From Geothrix sp. (GTDB lineage: Bacteria > Acidobacteriota > Holophagae > Holophagales > Holophagaceae), in NCBI GenBank assembly GCA_019449415.1, contig JAGRPP010000011.1, positions 44,446-108,445 on the forward strand: DNA of 64,000 bases, written 5' to 3'. A program made the position numbers and the translations under genes. Positions 33,577 through 42,283 of the stretch are shown here, piece after piece. The notes under the pieces were generated by a model. The model did not search any database, was not told the DNA's origin, and worked only from the letters and a program-made list of their open reading frames with translations. Each line of letters opens with the position of its first letter. Position 1 is the first letter of the stretch.

Positions 33577-33722
33577 GATGGACCTCGGGGGAGAAAGACC
33601 GATCCGGGAATGGGCGACATCTAGCCGATAAAGATGGGGCCATGGGTGCCTTGGTGCCCGGGGGATGGAAGGATTTTTCCGGGCGCCTCCGAATCGCCGC
33701 CCCCCCCTCAGCGAATCCCCCG

Positions 33723-34187
33723 TCAGCGAATCAAGGGGCGGTTGAGTTCCGTGCGCCAGGTGGCCGGGTCGGGCCCCGATTCGGGGCCGGCGACATAGCA
33801 CTCCCAGAGGTCCGGCGCGGGCGTGTGGCCTTCGGCGGCGATCCAGACATCGAACTCGCGCCAGGCGGATCCCAGGCCCTCGTAACCGCCCTGGTAGGTC
33901 GTCCGGGCCACCGTCGCCGTGGGCAGGTGCCCGGGCATGACGCGGCCCGCCGGGACCACGGTCCCCTTGATCGGCACCCCGAGCTCGAAGTCGAAGCGCT
34001 CGGGATCCATCCGCAGATGGTGCGAGAAGAGGGGCCCGGTGGGGGCGAGGCCCTGATTCGCCACCGTGGCCATCAGCTCGGCGATGCCGGGGCCCATGAC
34101 GGCCTGGATCTCCGCCCGGGGGATGGTGAAGCGGATGATGGCGGCGGACTGGGCCACGATGTGCAGGATCCTCGGGGCCTCGAGCAT
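33723..34187 (-). CDS. GyrI-like effector-binding domain protein
   Basis: 154 aa with the GyrI/AraC effector-binding fold and no DNA-binding domain: RFTIPRAEIQAVMGPGIAEL, FSHHLRMDPERFDFELGVPI, GRVMPGHLPTATVARTTYQG and AWREFDVWI. Such stand-alone domains bind small hydrophobic ligands. GGAGG six bases upstream fixes ATG 34187. It is divergent from the broken ahsa1 gene. Confidence 0.8.
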   Translation of the reverse strand: MLEAPRILHIVAQSAAIIRFTIPRAEIQAVMGPGIAELMATVANQGLAPTGPLFSHHLRMDPERFDFELGVPIKGTVVPAGRVMPGHLPTATVARTTYQGGYEGLGSAWREFDVWIAAEGHTPAPDLWECYVAGPESGPDPATWRTELNRPLIR

Positions 34188-34387
34188 GGGTCCTCCCTGG
34201 GTGGACTGAACCATAAGGCAACGGCGCCATCGCGCCTGTAAATTCTGCCAAGGGGAGGCGGCCTCGTTCGTATAAACAATTGATTGTGAATATCTTGATT
34301 GGTTCAAAAAAAGAGAAGAATGGAATGATGCAACTCCTTGATTGCGCTTGATGAGGTGCGGATCAACCTGCCATCCGGAGGCCGCCG

Positions 34388-34844
34388 ATGGGCCCATCGA
34401 GCCTCGATCGCATCGAGAAAGAGATCCTGCTGCGGGTGCCGCAAGCGCGTCTGGCAGGCGCTCGTGGACGCCGAGACCTTCGGCACCTGGTTCCGGGTGA
34501 AGCTGGAGGGCCCCTTCCTGCCCGGCCGGCGCACCCGGGGCTCCATCACCTACCCGGGCTACGAGCACCTCACCATGGAGGTGTGGGTGGAGCAGATGGT
34601 CGCCCAGACGCTGTTCTCGTTCCGCTGGCACCCGGCTGCGGTCGATCCGGAGGTGGACTACTCGGGCGAGCCCACCACGCTCGTCGAGTTCCGGCGCGAA
34701 GCGGTGGCCGAGGGGACGCGGCTCACGGTGGTCGAATCGGGCTTCGACCAGATCCCCGCGAACCGGCGCGAGGCGGCCTTCCGGATGAACAGCGGAGGGT
34801 GGGCCGAGCAGCTGGGCAACCTTCAGCGCCATGTCGCCGGGTGA
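34388..34844 (+). pseudogene. AHSA1/SRPBCC-domain gene with a -1 frameshift
   Basis: ATG 34388 with GGAGG six bases upstream gives MGPSSLDRIEKEILLRVPQA, the normal start of an AHSA1-type START-fold protein. The continuation (VWQALVDAETFGTWFRVKLE to the end at 34844) lies in a different frame. Joining them needs one extra base near 34450, in gcgcgt|ctgg. So either a single-base deletion has broken the gene or the assembly has an error. An alternative frame-open start at 34338 gives an unrelated N-terminus. Confidence 0.75.
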
Positions 34845-34995
34845 GGGCGGCTTGAACGCCCCCGCCAGGGGGCGCGAGTGTATCTGGGAGCTCGAACCCA
34901 AGCGGCTCGACGATGCGCATCGGTACCTCGAGCGCATTTCGCGGCAGTGGGACGATGCCCTGAGCCGCCTCAGGGCCTTCGTCGAGCGCCCGTAA
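34831..34995 (+). pseudogene. Remnant of an ArsR-type regulator lacking its HTH
   Basis: From ATG 34831, overlapping the end of the ahsa1 frame, 54 codons encode MSPGEGG, then ARGRECIWELEPKRLDDAHR and YLERISRQWDDALSRLRAF. This matches the C-terminal part of ArsR-family regulators that are paired with AHSA1 genes, but the winged-helix segment of about 60-70 residues is missing. The frame is intact, so an internal in-frame deletion is the simplest explanation. Confidence 0.6.
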
Positions 34996-35042
34996 ACGAT
35001 CCCAGCTGCCGGGCGTAGCTCAACTTCCACCCGGAGACCCCC

Positions 35043-35939
35043 ATGAAGACCCTCTTTTTCAATGAAGACAAGGGCCTTCGAAACGGCTGGTGGGCGCTCA
35101 TCTACCTGGCCCTCCTGGCGGGCTGCATCGCCGGCTTCCAGCTGCTTCTGGTCCCCGGGCTCAAGCGGCTCGGCGTCCGCAGCGGAGACTGGGTGGTGGG
35201 GCTGCTCTTCGGGCTGTCTCTGCTGGTGGCCTGGATCTGCACACGGCTGCGCAAGGAGTCCCTCGCCAGCACCGGGTGGCGGCTAGGCGGCCGGTGGGCC
35301 CGGGAATTCGCCTGGGGCACCCTGCTGGGCCTCGGCGTGATGGTGCTGGCGGCCGGCCTGCTCTGGGGTGTGGGCGGCGTGACCTGGGAGTTGGATCCCG
35401 CCCGCAGCTTCCGGGCCCTGAGCCGGGGGTTCGTGGTGTTCGCGCTGGTGGCCTGCTGGGAGGAGAACCTGTTCCGAGGCTTCGTCTTCCAGCGCCTGCT
35501 GGACGGCGTGGGCGCCTGGCCTGCGCAGGTGATCCTCGCCCTCTTCTTCGGGTTCGCCCACTGGGGCAACCCCGGCATGCACGGCGCGACGAAGCTCTGG
35601 GCCACCCTCGACATCGCCCTCGCCGCCGTGTTCCTGGGCCTGGGCTACCTCCGCACCCGCAGCCTGGCCCTGCCCATCGGCATCCACCTGGGCTGGAACT
35701 GGACTCAAGGCACGGTCCTCGGCTTCGGGGTCAGCGGCACCACGGCCCAGCACGGCTGGGTGCGGCCGGTCTTCCATGGCCGGCCGGAGTGGGTGAGCGG
35801 CGGGGCCTTCGGGCTGGAGGCCAGCGTCTTTGGTGTGATCGCCGTCCTGGTGGGCATCGTCCTGCTTTGGCGCTGGAAGGGCCGCGGCGGGGCTCCCATC
35901 GGCGTCGTGCCGGAGCCCTGGCGCCCCGAGTCCGCCTAG
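35043..35939 (+). CDS. CPBP-family intramembrane metalloprotease
   Basis: 298 aa with about 8 TM helices. The Abi/CPBP motifs are present: EENLFRGFVFQRLL (EExxxR), FGFAHWGNPG (FxxxH) and HLGWNWTQG. These form the glutamate-based active site of Rce1-like intramembrane proteases. Substrate unknown. Follows the decayed ahsa1/arsR pair by 47 bases. Confidence 0.92.
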   Translation: MKTLFFNEDKGLRNGWWALIYLALLAGCIAGFQLLLVPGLKRLGVRSGDWVVGLLFGLSLLVAWICTRLRKESLASTGWRLGGRWAREFAWGTLLGLGVMVLAAGLLWGVGGVTWELDPARSFRALSRGFVVFALVACWEENLFRGFVFQRLLDGVGAWPAQVILALFFGFAHWGNPGMHGATKLWATLDIALAAVFLGLGYLRTRSLALPIGIHLGWNWTQGTVLGFGVSGTTAQHGWVRPVFHGRPEWVSGGAFGLEASVFGVIAVLVGIVLLWRWKGRGGAPIGVVPEPWRPESA

Positions 35940-35950
35940 GCGGACTTGGA

Positions 35951-36268
35951 TCAACCTTTGGGGCCGGGCTCCTTCTTGGGGGGCTTGCGGCGCCGTTCAG
36001 GCTTCTTGGCCTTGGCGGCGGGCTGGGTGGCGCTGTCGTACAGGCTCTCCAGGCGGATGGCCTTGGCTGAGGTGTCCGCCGCCTTGTGGATCTCCTTCAG
36101 CACCGAGGCCACCAGCTCCAGGTCCGCCCCCTCGCCTTTCAACAGCTCCTGGAAGGCCGCGGATTTCAGCGCCTCCAACCGCTTGGACTGGCGCTTGCCC
36201 GCCGCCCAGGTCAGCAGCTTGGAGAACAGCTCGTAGCCGAGCCTGAGTTCCGGGGTGGGGAGGGACAT
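35951..36268 (-). CDS. Hypothetical helical protein with basic tail
   Basis: 105 aa, not recognised. Residues 1-85 look helical (LRLGYELFSKLLTWAAGKRQ, LELVASVLKEIHKAADTSAK); the last 20 are Lys/Arg/Pro-rich (KPERRRKPPKKEPGPK), suggesting nucleic-acid or membrane-surface contact. Convergent with the CPBP gene. Confidence 0.6.
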   Translation of the reverse strand: MSLPTPELRLGYELFSKLLTWAAGKRQSKRLEALKSAAFQELLKGEGADLELVASVLKEIHKAADTSAKAIRLESLYDSATQPAAKAKKPERRRKPPKKEPGPKG

Positions 36269-36327
36269 GGGGCCATGCTACCGGAAGCGATGCGCCAGGG
36301 CGTGTCCACTCCCTGGGCCTCCGAGCT

Positions 36328-37362
36328 TCAGGAGGGCGGCGCGCCGGCGGGCCGGACCGTCGAGGGCAAACCCGAGGAGGCGTCCTCCGCCAGGACCGAC
36401 CAGGCCAGGGCCCCGCAGTAGCCATGCTGGCGGGCCAGCGCCACGATCTGGGCCGGGCTCAGGCGGGAATTCCGGGTGGGGTATTCCCCCAGCAGCAGGG
36501 GCCGGTCCAGGCCCAGGTACGCTACCGGGCGGTCCAGGGGAGAGGCCGCATCGTGCTGGTCGTACCAGTGGATCTGATAGAGGTCCAGGCCGATGCCGCG
36601 CACCAGGGGCAGGCCCCGGGTGGTGCCGAGCCCCACGGTCACGGGCCGGTCCCCGTGGCGATGGGCCAGTGCGGCCATCTGCCGGAGGCGGGCCCGGAGC
36701 GTCCAGGGCGGCACGCCGGCCCCCTCCCATCCCATCCCGAACGCGGCCCACTCCGGCTCGTTGAAGAGGTCCCAGGCGAGGAGGGCGGGGTGCGCTCCGT
36801 ACCGCTGGAACACGGGCGTCAGCACCTGGTCTTCCAGGGCCTGCCATTGGGCGGGATCGCGGAGCCATTCGCTCCGGCCGCCCAGTTGCACGCCGTCCGT
36901 CCACTGCTCTGGTCCGCACAAAAGAAAATCGAAGCAGACGGGCAGGAGGCGAAGGCCGTGGTCGGCGGCCAGGGCGAAGGCCAGGTCGAGGTCGGGGAAG
37001 ACGCGGGAATCCAGGCCCAGGGGCCGCCCGGCCGGATCCGTGGCGATGCCCGAGCGCCCGTCCGCGAACAGGAACCAGCGGAGGCAGGTGATCCCGTCCC
37101 GCTGCAGCGCGGCGAAGGCCTGCCGGGTTCGCGCGAGGTTTCCCGGCGCCGCGATCCCCCCCTCGGGGTGCCAGGCATTGCTTCCGAAATCATTGCCGCA
37201 GGAGAGCCAGGGGAGGTTCGCGCCCAGGAGGAAGCCCTCTCCCAGGCCCGTGTCTGGCGGGGTTTCCAGTGGTGTCACCTCAGGCTGGAGCACCCGGAGC
37301 CTCTGGAGCCACGCCCAGCCCCATCCGGCGGCTCCCCAGGCGACTCCCCGGGCGGCCCGCAT
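36328..37362 (-). CDS. GH5-like glycoside hydrolase (cellulase-superfamily TIM barrel)
   Basis: 344 aa. An N-terminal hydrophobic segment (VAWGAAGWGWAWL) may be a signal or anchor. TIM-barrel features: LLGANLPWLSCGNDFGSNAW, LRWFLFADGRSG, the acid/base Glu in LLAWDLFNEPEWA and a probable nucleophile Glu in RPLLLGEYPTRN. Likely acts on beta-1,4 glycans such as mannan or cellulose; the exact family is uncertain. Start 37362 overlaps the cupin stop (TGATG), so the two are coupled. Confidence 0.8.
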   Translation of the reverse strand: MRAARGVAWGAAGWGWAWLQRLRVLQPEVTPLETPPDTGLGEGFLLGANLPWLSCGNDFGSNAWHPEGGIAAPGNLARTRQAFAALQRDGITCLRWFLFADGRSGIATDPAGRPLGLDSRVFPDLDLAFALAADHGLRLLPVCFDFLLCGPEQWTDGVQLGGRSEWLRDPAQWQALEDQVLTPVFQRYGAHPALLAWDLFNEPEWAAFGMGWEGAGVPPWTLRARLRQMAALAHRHGDRPVTVGLGTTRGLPLVRGIGLDLYQIHWYDQHDAASPLDRPVAYLGLDRPLLLGEYPTRNSRLSPAQIVALARQHGYCGALAWSVLAEDASSGLPSTVRPAGAPPS

Positions 37363-37763
37363 CAAGACCCGTCGCCTCCGGCGCCCGGAAGCGGCAGGGG
37401 GCGCAGCTGCTCGGCGAGGGTGCGGGTCCTCTCCGTCGTCACTTCCCCGGTGTGCAGGGTCGTCTTGCGCTCGACGAGCAGGACATGGCACTCCTCCTCG
37501 GCGACCGGGTTGTGGCGCGTGCCCTTGGGCACGATGAACAGGTCGCCCTCGCCCAGCTCCACAGCCCCGTCCTCCAGCTCGATCCGCAGGTGCCCCTTCA
37601 GGATGAAGAACAGCTCGTCCTCGTGCTCGTGGCTGTGCCAGGTCAGGGAGCCGTGCAGCTTGGCCACCTTCACGAACGCATCATCAAGCTCGCCGATCAC
37701 GCGGGGCGACCAGAACTCGGTCAGCGCGTGGGCGGCGGTCCCGGGGGAGAGGCGGGTCAGCAT
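37362..37763 (-). CDS. Cupin-domain protein
   Basis: 133-aa single cupin barrel with the metal-binding motif in LTWHSHEHEDELFFILKGHL and the second motif GDLFIVPKGTRHNP. Members act as sugar isomerases, dioxygenases or binding proteins. Coupled to the GH5-like gene, so sugar handling is possible but unproven. Confidence 0.87.
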   Translation of the reverse strand: MLTRLSPGTAAHALTEFWSPRVIGELDDAFVKVAKLHGSLTWHSHEHEDELFFILKGHLRIELEDGAVELGEGDLFIVPKGTRHNPVAEEECHVLLVERKTTLHTGEVTTERTRTLAEQLRPLPLPGAGGDGS

Positions 37764-37827
37764 GGGGGCTCCAGGAACTCGGTGAAGGCGCGGGCTCGGA
37801 CCGGGCGCCGCGGCTCGGACTGGGAGA

Positions 37828-38295
37828 TCAGAACACGACCTTGTAGAGGTTCGACCGATTGTCCTTGGCCACGCCCAGGATTTGGGAACCCCGCCCCTCG
37901 CCGGGCGTTCGGTAGAAATCCATCCACAGGATGGTGCCCTGGCTGCCCCTTAGTTCCGTGACCGCGTGGTACATGCCCAGGACATGCGCCACGAAGTAGC
38001 CCGGCCCGTAGACCTGGTCCCAGGCCGCCGAAAGGGTGTTCTTGTCCAGCGTGGCGGGGTTGGGTTCCATGAAGGAATAGGGGCCCCGGCACACCTCGCC
38101 CGCGGCCACCGGCACCGTGACCGTGCCCGACTTGCCGAGCCCGGCGAACACCAGCTCCGCGACCAGGGGCTGGGCGGACGGCTCCGGCGCAGACACCGGT
38201 GCGGTCTGGACCGGATAGAGCTTCGCCGTGACCGAACAGCCCACCATCAACCCCACGCCCAACCCCAGGCTCAGTCCTGCCGCCATCCCTCTCAT
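37828..38295 (-). CDS. Putative lipoprotein
   Basis: 155 aa with a lipoprotein signal (MRGMAAGLSLGLGVGLMVGC; Cys at 20), then a beta-rich domain: VAELVFAGLGKSGTVTVPVA, DQVYGPGYFVAHVLGMYHAV and GTILWMDFYRTPGEGRG, ending KDNRSNLYKVVF. No family recognised. GGAGG precedes the start. Confidence 0.7.
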   Translation of the reverse strand: MRGMAAGLSLGLGVGLMVGCSVTAKLYPVQTAPVSAPEPSAQPLVAELVFAGLGKSGTVTVPVAAGEVCRGPYSFMEPNPATLDKNTLSAAWDQVYGPGYFVAHVLGMYHAVTELRGSQGTILWMDFYRTPGEGRGSQILGVAKDNRSNLYKVVF

Positions 38296-38599
38296 GTGAC
38301 CTCCAGTCCTGCAGAAGAAGAGAACGATGCAGAAAGCCATGGTTGAAGGGCGACTTGCAACGGCGGAAGGGGGAATGGGGGTGATTAGGGTGTGAAATCA
38401 AGCCGTTGCGGGCACATGAACAAGATCAGTGCCAAACGACTGAACTTTGGTCGACCTAGCCTTAGGAGTGAAACGAGCCAGCCTGTGTCGAGGCGTTGAT
38501 CGGAGTTGACGGGCAGGGAGATAAGAGAGAACGATAACAATATGGGCGGTGTTCGAGTTGGTTAAATAGTCGACTATTATTGTAGAATAAATTAGCATT
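38296..38599. other. AT-rich non-coding stretch beside the RelA/SpoT-like gene
   Basis: From about 38400 base composition drops sharply compared with the flanking chromosome. No convincing gene is seen; a 66-codon minus-strand frame has no family resemblance or good SD. It probably belongs to the same transferred segment as the next gene. Confidence 0.5.
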
Positions 38600-39643
38600 T
38601 TATTGTGTAAGTTTTGGAATTCGGGTAAGTGCAGATATAAATTCCCTCGTGTCGAGGAAATAATTTGGATAAGCCCTACGAAGTGAACCCACTTTATCGG
38701 TTGCCACTAAAACGGTCTGAATGTCCTCACCACGGACTGAACCCGATAGTTCAGCTTTGGCATAGGCTTCATTTGCCTCTACCAGTCTTCGTTTACCAAA
38801 TGATTCTATAAATACAGTTCGATCAGTAGGATTTAGCACAATTAAATGATAGCTTCCCTTTGCCTTACTCGAATTAATAGCCTTCGCTGCAACTGCAAAC
38901 GCTTGAAGTTTTCGTCGAACATCTAAATCTCTTTCAAGTCCGATACATGTTTGAACGATTCGTGCTGGAGTCCAAACTGAGAATTCATCGGGCAATGATG
39001 TTTTTTCAATCAGGGCAAATGCAGCGCTCACTATTTTAAAATAGTACAACCATTCTGCCGGGCCCTCATTAGATTTTAGTGCTTGGTTGAGAAAGGTTCC
39101 GATTGTTTCTACTGCAGTTGCCCAAGCATGTTGGAGGCGAGTTCTGATTTGTAATTCTAAGTGAAGTCCATCGTACGGAGTTGCGACGGGATTTTTATAT
39201 TTATAAATTAAATGTACACTTCGATAGCCGGACTCCTTAGGTATCTGAATGTAGTCGTCGGTATCGATTAATTCATGGGTAAGTGATCCATCTGAATACA
39301 TGGCTTGTAATTTTCGAACTTGGGAAACAGTATCCACGACGGCTCTCAATCCGCCAACATCTTGCATGCGAACCAATTGCATTCCTTCGATAATTCTAAG
39401 CTTTTTCTCCATAGAAGAAATTCGTTTTAGCCGCTGTGCGACTAATGCACCCTCACAAACCTTCCTTACTCGACCACGAAGTGTCGCCTGGAATGTATTT
39501 ACAGGATATGCATGGCAAGAACGCCAGTGAGTAATCAATGCTAAAGCTTCAGTTCGCTTCTGTTGGGATGCCGATTCATCAACCAGAACTTGCCCGGCTC
39601 GGTTTATGCTTTTTTTTGAGCAATTCGGGACTGCGAATGACAT
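38600..39643 (-). CDS. RelA/SpoT-domain (p)ppGpp synthetase-like protein
   Basis: 347 aa. Residues about 55-215 form a RelA/SpoT synthetase fold with recognisable catalytic positions: RLKR (71-74), KK (80-81), MQDVGGLRAV with D95 and R100, YIQIPKESGYRSVH (131-144) and LELQIRT with E163. No HD hydrolase, TGS or ACT domain; a C-terminal region of about 120 residues is of unknown fold. Small alarmone synthetases of this kind include housekeeping SAS enzymes and toxSAS/CapRel defence toxins. Strikingly AT-rich compared with every neighbour and isolated, which suggests recent transfer. Confidence 0.85.
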   Translation of the reverse strand: MSFAVPNCSKKSINRAGQVLVDESASQQKRTEALALITHWRSCHAYPVNTFQATLRGRVRKVCEGALVAQRLKRISSMEKKLRIIEGMQLVRMQDVGGLRAVVDTVSQVRKLQAMYSDGSLTHELIDTDDYIQIPKESGYRSVHLIYKYKNPVATPYDGLHLELQIRTRLQHAWATAVETIGTFLNQALKSNEGPAEWLYYFKIVSAAFALIEKTSLPDEFSVWTPARIVQTCIGLERDLDVRRKLQAFAVAAKAINSSKAKGSYHLIVLNPTDRTVFIESFGKRRLVEANEAYAKAELSGSVRGEDIQTVLVATDKVGSLRRAYPNYFLDTREFISALTRIPKLTQ

Positions 39644-39671
39644 AAAGCCTCGCGATGTGGGCTAATTGGGA

Positions 39672-40106
39672 TTAGATCTCACTGTTATGGCCGCCCTGAA
39701 TAAGGGCAGTTAATTCTTGCCCAAGCCACGCGGCGGGCAGGTAGGCCAGCACGAGGTCGAGGGTGCTGAACCAGGCGGGGGCCGGGAGCATGAGGACGCT
39801 GGCCACGCCGCCTAGCAGGAAGAGCCCGCCCACGGTGTAGGCGGGAAGGGCGGATCGGCGGGGCGCCAGCAGGCCCGCCACGAAGGCGCCGGAGAGCGTT
39901 CCCAGCGCGTGGGCCAGGAAGGGGAAGATGAAGTGCTTCGCCTGGAAGAGGTGCAGGGAGGCCTTCAGCCCTTCGGTGGTCGCCACATCGGCCCCGGCCG
40001 GTGGGGGGATGACCTTGCCGCTGAGGAGGATGAGGCCCCCGTTGACGAGGCTGCCGACGACGAACCCGAGCAGCACCGCGAGGAGCAGGCGAAGAACCTT
40101 GGCCAT
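39672..40106 (-). CDS. Four-TM membrane protein
   Basis: 144 aa, not assigned to a family. Hydrophobic helices near 5-28 (LLLAVLLGFVVGSLVNGGLI), 58-80 (HFIFPFLAHALGTLSGAFVA), 88-110 and 115-130. Similar four-helix proteins are common beside stress or transport genes, but no function is known. GGAGG upstream of ATG 40106. Confidence 0.7.
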   Translation of the reverse strand: MAKVLRLLLAVLLGFVVGSLVNGGLILLSGKVIPPPAGADVATTEGLKASLHLFQAKHFIFPFLAHALGTLSGAFVAGLLAPRRSALPAYTVGGLFLLGGVASVLMLPAPAWFSTLDLVLAYLPAAWLGQELTALIQGGHNSEI

Positions 40107-40173
40107 GGGGGGCCTCCAGGGGGCAGGAGCCGAGGGTTCGGCCCGCGGGCGGGGGCTGATCCTCATCGGGCCC

Positions 40174-40578
40174 TCATGATCCGTCCACTGCGACGCGCGC
40201 CTGGCCCAGGCGGAGGCCCGCCCAGCAGGCGAAGGGGCACGCCAGGAGCATGGCGACCTTGAACCACGGCGCATACGGCAGCATGGCCAGGTTGAAGAGC
40301 AGCGCGCAGGCCAGCAGGCCCCCGACGACCGCCCCCGTCATCCGGTTCCCGATCCGGGAGGCGACCCAGGTGGCGAGGACGAAGGTCGCCCCCCAGGCGA
40401 AGACCACCCCACCCAGCACCCAGCCCGGGTAGCGCCGCACATGGGCGGGGATGTCGCCATCGAAGGGAATGGGAAAGGGGTGGACCACCGAGCTGAGCAG
40501 CTCGACGCCGATCACCAGGACGAAGGCCAGCGCCAGGCCGGCCGCCACCGCCCCCAGAGATCGCAGGATTGCTTTCAT
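40174..40578 (-). CDS. Four-TM membrane protein
   Basis: 134 aa with helices near 8-28 (AVAAGLALAFVLVIGVELLS), 48-70 (WVLGGVVFAWGATFVLATW), 75-93 and 98-118. Not recognised. Same size class and topology as the adjacent downstream gene, 67 bases away, so the two may be diverged relatives or partners. ATG 40590 is an alternative start. Confidence 0.65.
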   Translation of the reverse strand: MKAILRSLGAVAAGLALAFVLVIGVELLSSVVHPFPIPFDGDIPAHVRRYPGWVLGGVVFAWGATFVLATWVASRIGNRMTGAVVGGLLACALLFNLAMLPYAPWFKVAMLLACPFACWAGLRLGQARVAVDGS

Positions 40579-40648
40579 GCGCGCGCCCATCCATGAATCG
40601 AGGTTCGTTTGGACACTATGATGCGCCCAATCCCCCAGTGGCCGGGGG

Positions 40649-41032
40649 TCAAGCCTCGGGACCCGATCCGGCCTGCAGGGCATCCAGGTGCCGGTCGGCG
40701 GCTTCGAGGCTGTCCACGCTGTGGGCTTCGTACCCCGCGGCCTCGGAGACGCGGGTCACCTGCAGGCGGCTGAGGGGGATCTTCACCACGCGGACGATGG
40801 GGCCGACGCCCCGGAGCTTCAGGGCGGACTTGGCGCGGAGGAAATCCTTGAAGCCCTCCTGGTCGGAGGGATGGAGGGCGGAGATGTCGGTGACCACGCC
40901 GAAGCCCGGATCCAGACGGCTGGCCTCGGCGAGGATGGCCTTCAGGCTCTCCTGGCGCTCGGTGCCTTCGAGATGGCCCGACAGCGTAATGTAGAGCCGG
41001 TTCCGGTGGGGATCGGAGGTCACGCGGAACAT
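40649..41032 (-). CDS. STAS-like domain protein
   Basis: 127 aa with a SpoIIAA/STAS-like alpha/beta pattern: NRLYITLSGHLEGTERQESL, FGVVTDISALHPSDQEGFKD and IVRVVKIPLSRLQVTRVSEA. No conserved phospho-serine could be assigned. It starts 8 bases after the folE stop on the same strand, so co-transcription with folE is likely; a functional link is not evident. Confidence 0.65.
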   Translation of the reverse strand: MFRVTSDPHRNRLYITLSGHLEGTERQESLKAILAEASRLDPGFGVVTDISALHPSDQEGFKDFLRAKSALKLRGVGPIVRVVKIPLSRLQVTRVSEAAGYEAHSVDSLEAADRHLDALQAGSGPEA

Positions 41033-41040
41033 GGCGGCGC

Positions 41041-41619
41041 TCAGAGGCGGAAGGGGACGGGAGGCTGATGCTCCCAGGCGCCGCCCATGAGGGTGGTGCG
41101 CACGGGCACGCCGGGGGTCTTCACGCCGCGGTGGCCCATGCAGGTGTGCACGGCCACGAGCTGCACGCCCCAGGCGGCGGGGCGCAGGTGGGTGCGCAGG
41201 GCGTCGGCGATCTGCTGGGCCATGCGCTCCTGCACCTGTAGACGCCAGGCATAGGCCTGCACCACGCGCACGAGCTTGCTGAGGCCCACGGTACCGCCTT
41301 CTCCCGGCAGATAGCCGATGGTGGCGTGGCCCTCGAAGGGCGCCAGGTGGTGCTCACAGGTGCTCACGAAGGGGATGCGCTCGAGGATGACGGGCACGGG
41401 GGAGAGGTCGCCGGGCAGGGGCTTCAGCTCGGTGGCCAGGTCGATGCCGTAGCCCGCCAGCCGCTCGGTCCAGAACTCGGCCACCCGGGCGGGCGTGTCC
41501 TTCAGCTCCGGCGCGTCCGCATCCTGGCCGAAGCTCCGCAGCAGCGCGCGGACAGCGGCCTCGGCGGCGGCACGATCGAAGGATGGGGGCATGAGATCGG
41601 ACGGCATGGGATCGGACAT
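41041..41619 (-). CDS. folE: GTP cyclohydrolase I
   Basis: 192 aa; first step of tetrahydrofolate/pterin synthesis from GTP. Active-site and zinc motifs: FVSTCEHHLAPFEGHATIGY (zinc Cys and His), LVRVVQAYAWRLQVQERMAQ and VHTCMGHRGVKTPGV (second zinc Cys). The start could be 41619 or one of two nearby in-frame ATGs (41607, 41592); none has a strong SD. Upstream DNA contains a short tandem repeat. Confidence 0.96.
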   Translation of the reverse strand: MSDPMPSDLMPPSFDRAAAEAAVRALLRSFGQDADAPELKDTPARVAEFWTERLAGYGIDLATELKPLPGDLSPVPVILERIPFVSTCEHHLAPFEGHATIGYLPGEGGTVGLSKLVRVVQAYAWRLQVQERMAQQIADALRTHLRPAAWGVQLVAVHTCMGHRGVKTPGVPVRTTLMGGAWEHQPPVPFRL

Positions 41620-41635
41620 GATCCGGTCAGTCTAC

Positions 41636-41678
41636 GCCCAGCCGGGCCCAGCCCGTTCAGGCCCAGCCGGGCCCAGCC
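41636..41678. repeat. Two-copy 25-bp-period tandem repeat
   Basis: GCCCAGCCGGGCCCAGCC occurs at 41636-41653 and again at 41661-41678. It lies in the spacer between folE and the next gene, where folE's promoter would be. Confidence 0.7.
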
Positions 41679-41716
41679 AAGTCCGGCGAGGCCCCGCCAG
41701 ACCCGGTCAGGGGTCT

Positions 41717-42193
41717 TCACCCCAGCAGGTTCAGGCCGGAACTCAGTAGCGCCTGCTGGCCGGCGGTGATGGCCTGCTGCTCGGCGGCCTTGGGATCCTG
41801 GCTCTGGTCGTAGGCGTAGCGCACCAGGGCGGCCGTGGCGGAAGCGGGCGTCAGGGCCGCCGCCGACACCGGCAGGCCGTCCGTCGAGGGGGCCAGCAGC
41901 GCGGAGGTGCCGCCGCCCAGGGAGGCCAGCATGGCCTGCACGGCCTCGGGGCCGTTCCCGGACGAAGCCGAAGCGCCATAAGCGAGGGACACCAGGGCGG
42001 AGCTGCTGGACCCTCCGCTCAGGGCGGAGGCCGGATCCACCGTCCCTGCGCTGCTCAGCAGGGTCGCGGCCTGGGCGGCCTGGGACTGGCCCACGGCCAT
42101 GCCCTGGCTGAGGGCCTGGCTGGCGCTCCCGGTCCGGGCGAGGGTGTTCTGGTAGGCGTAGGCGCTGAGGACGCCCGTGACACTCATGTCCAT
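41717..42193 (-). CDS. Ala/Ser-rich hypothetical protein
   Basis: 158 aa of low complexity (MDMSVTGVLSAYAYQNTLAR, later many Ala, Ser, Gly and Gln). No signal peptide, membrane helix or known domain. A purine-rich SD-like run (GGGAAGGGGAAGG) precedes the start. Resembles the next gene upstream in composition and may be functionally paired with it. Confidence 0.55.
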   Translation of the reverse strand: MDMSVTGVLSAYAYQNTLARTGSASQALSQGMAVGQSQAAQAATLLSSAGTVDPASALSGGSSSSALVSLAYGASASSGNGPEAVQAMLASLGGGTSALLAPSTDGLPVSAAALTPASATAALVRYAYDQSQDPKAAEQQAITAGQQALLSSGLNLLG

Positions 42194-42283
42194 GCCTTCC
42201 CCTTCCCAGCGCCTCATCGACCGGCGCACCCGCAAGGATGAGGCGCCCGGGAGGCCGGGACAAGATCGGTAAATACAGCCGGG

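Noticed and set aside
38398..38598. 66-codon minus-strand frame next to the RelA/SpoT-like gene as an antitoxin
   Set aside because: No SD, no recognisable antitoxin features, and it lies downstream of the putative toxin; kept only as AT-rich non-coding DNA.
38380..39690. Attachment sites or integrase around the AT-rich segment
   Set aside because: No tRNA, integrase, transposase or flanking direct repeat was found at either composition boundary.
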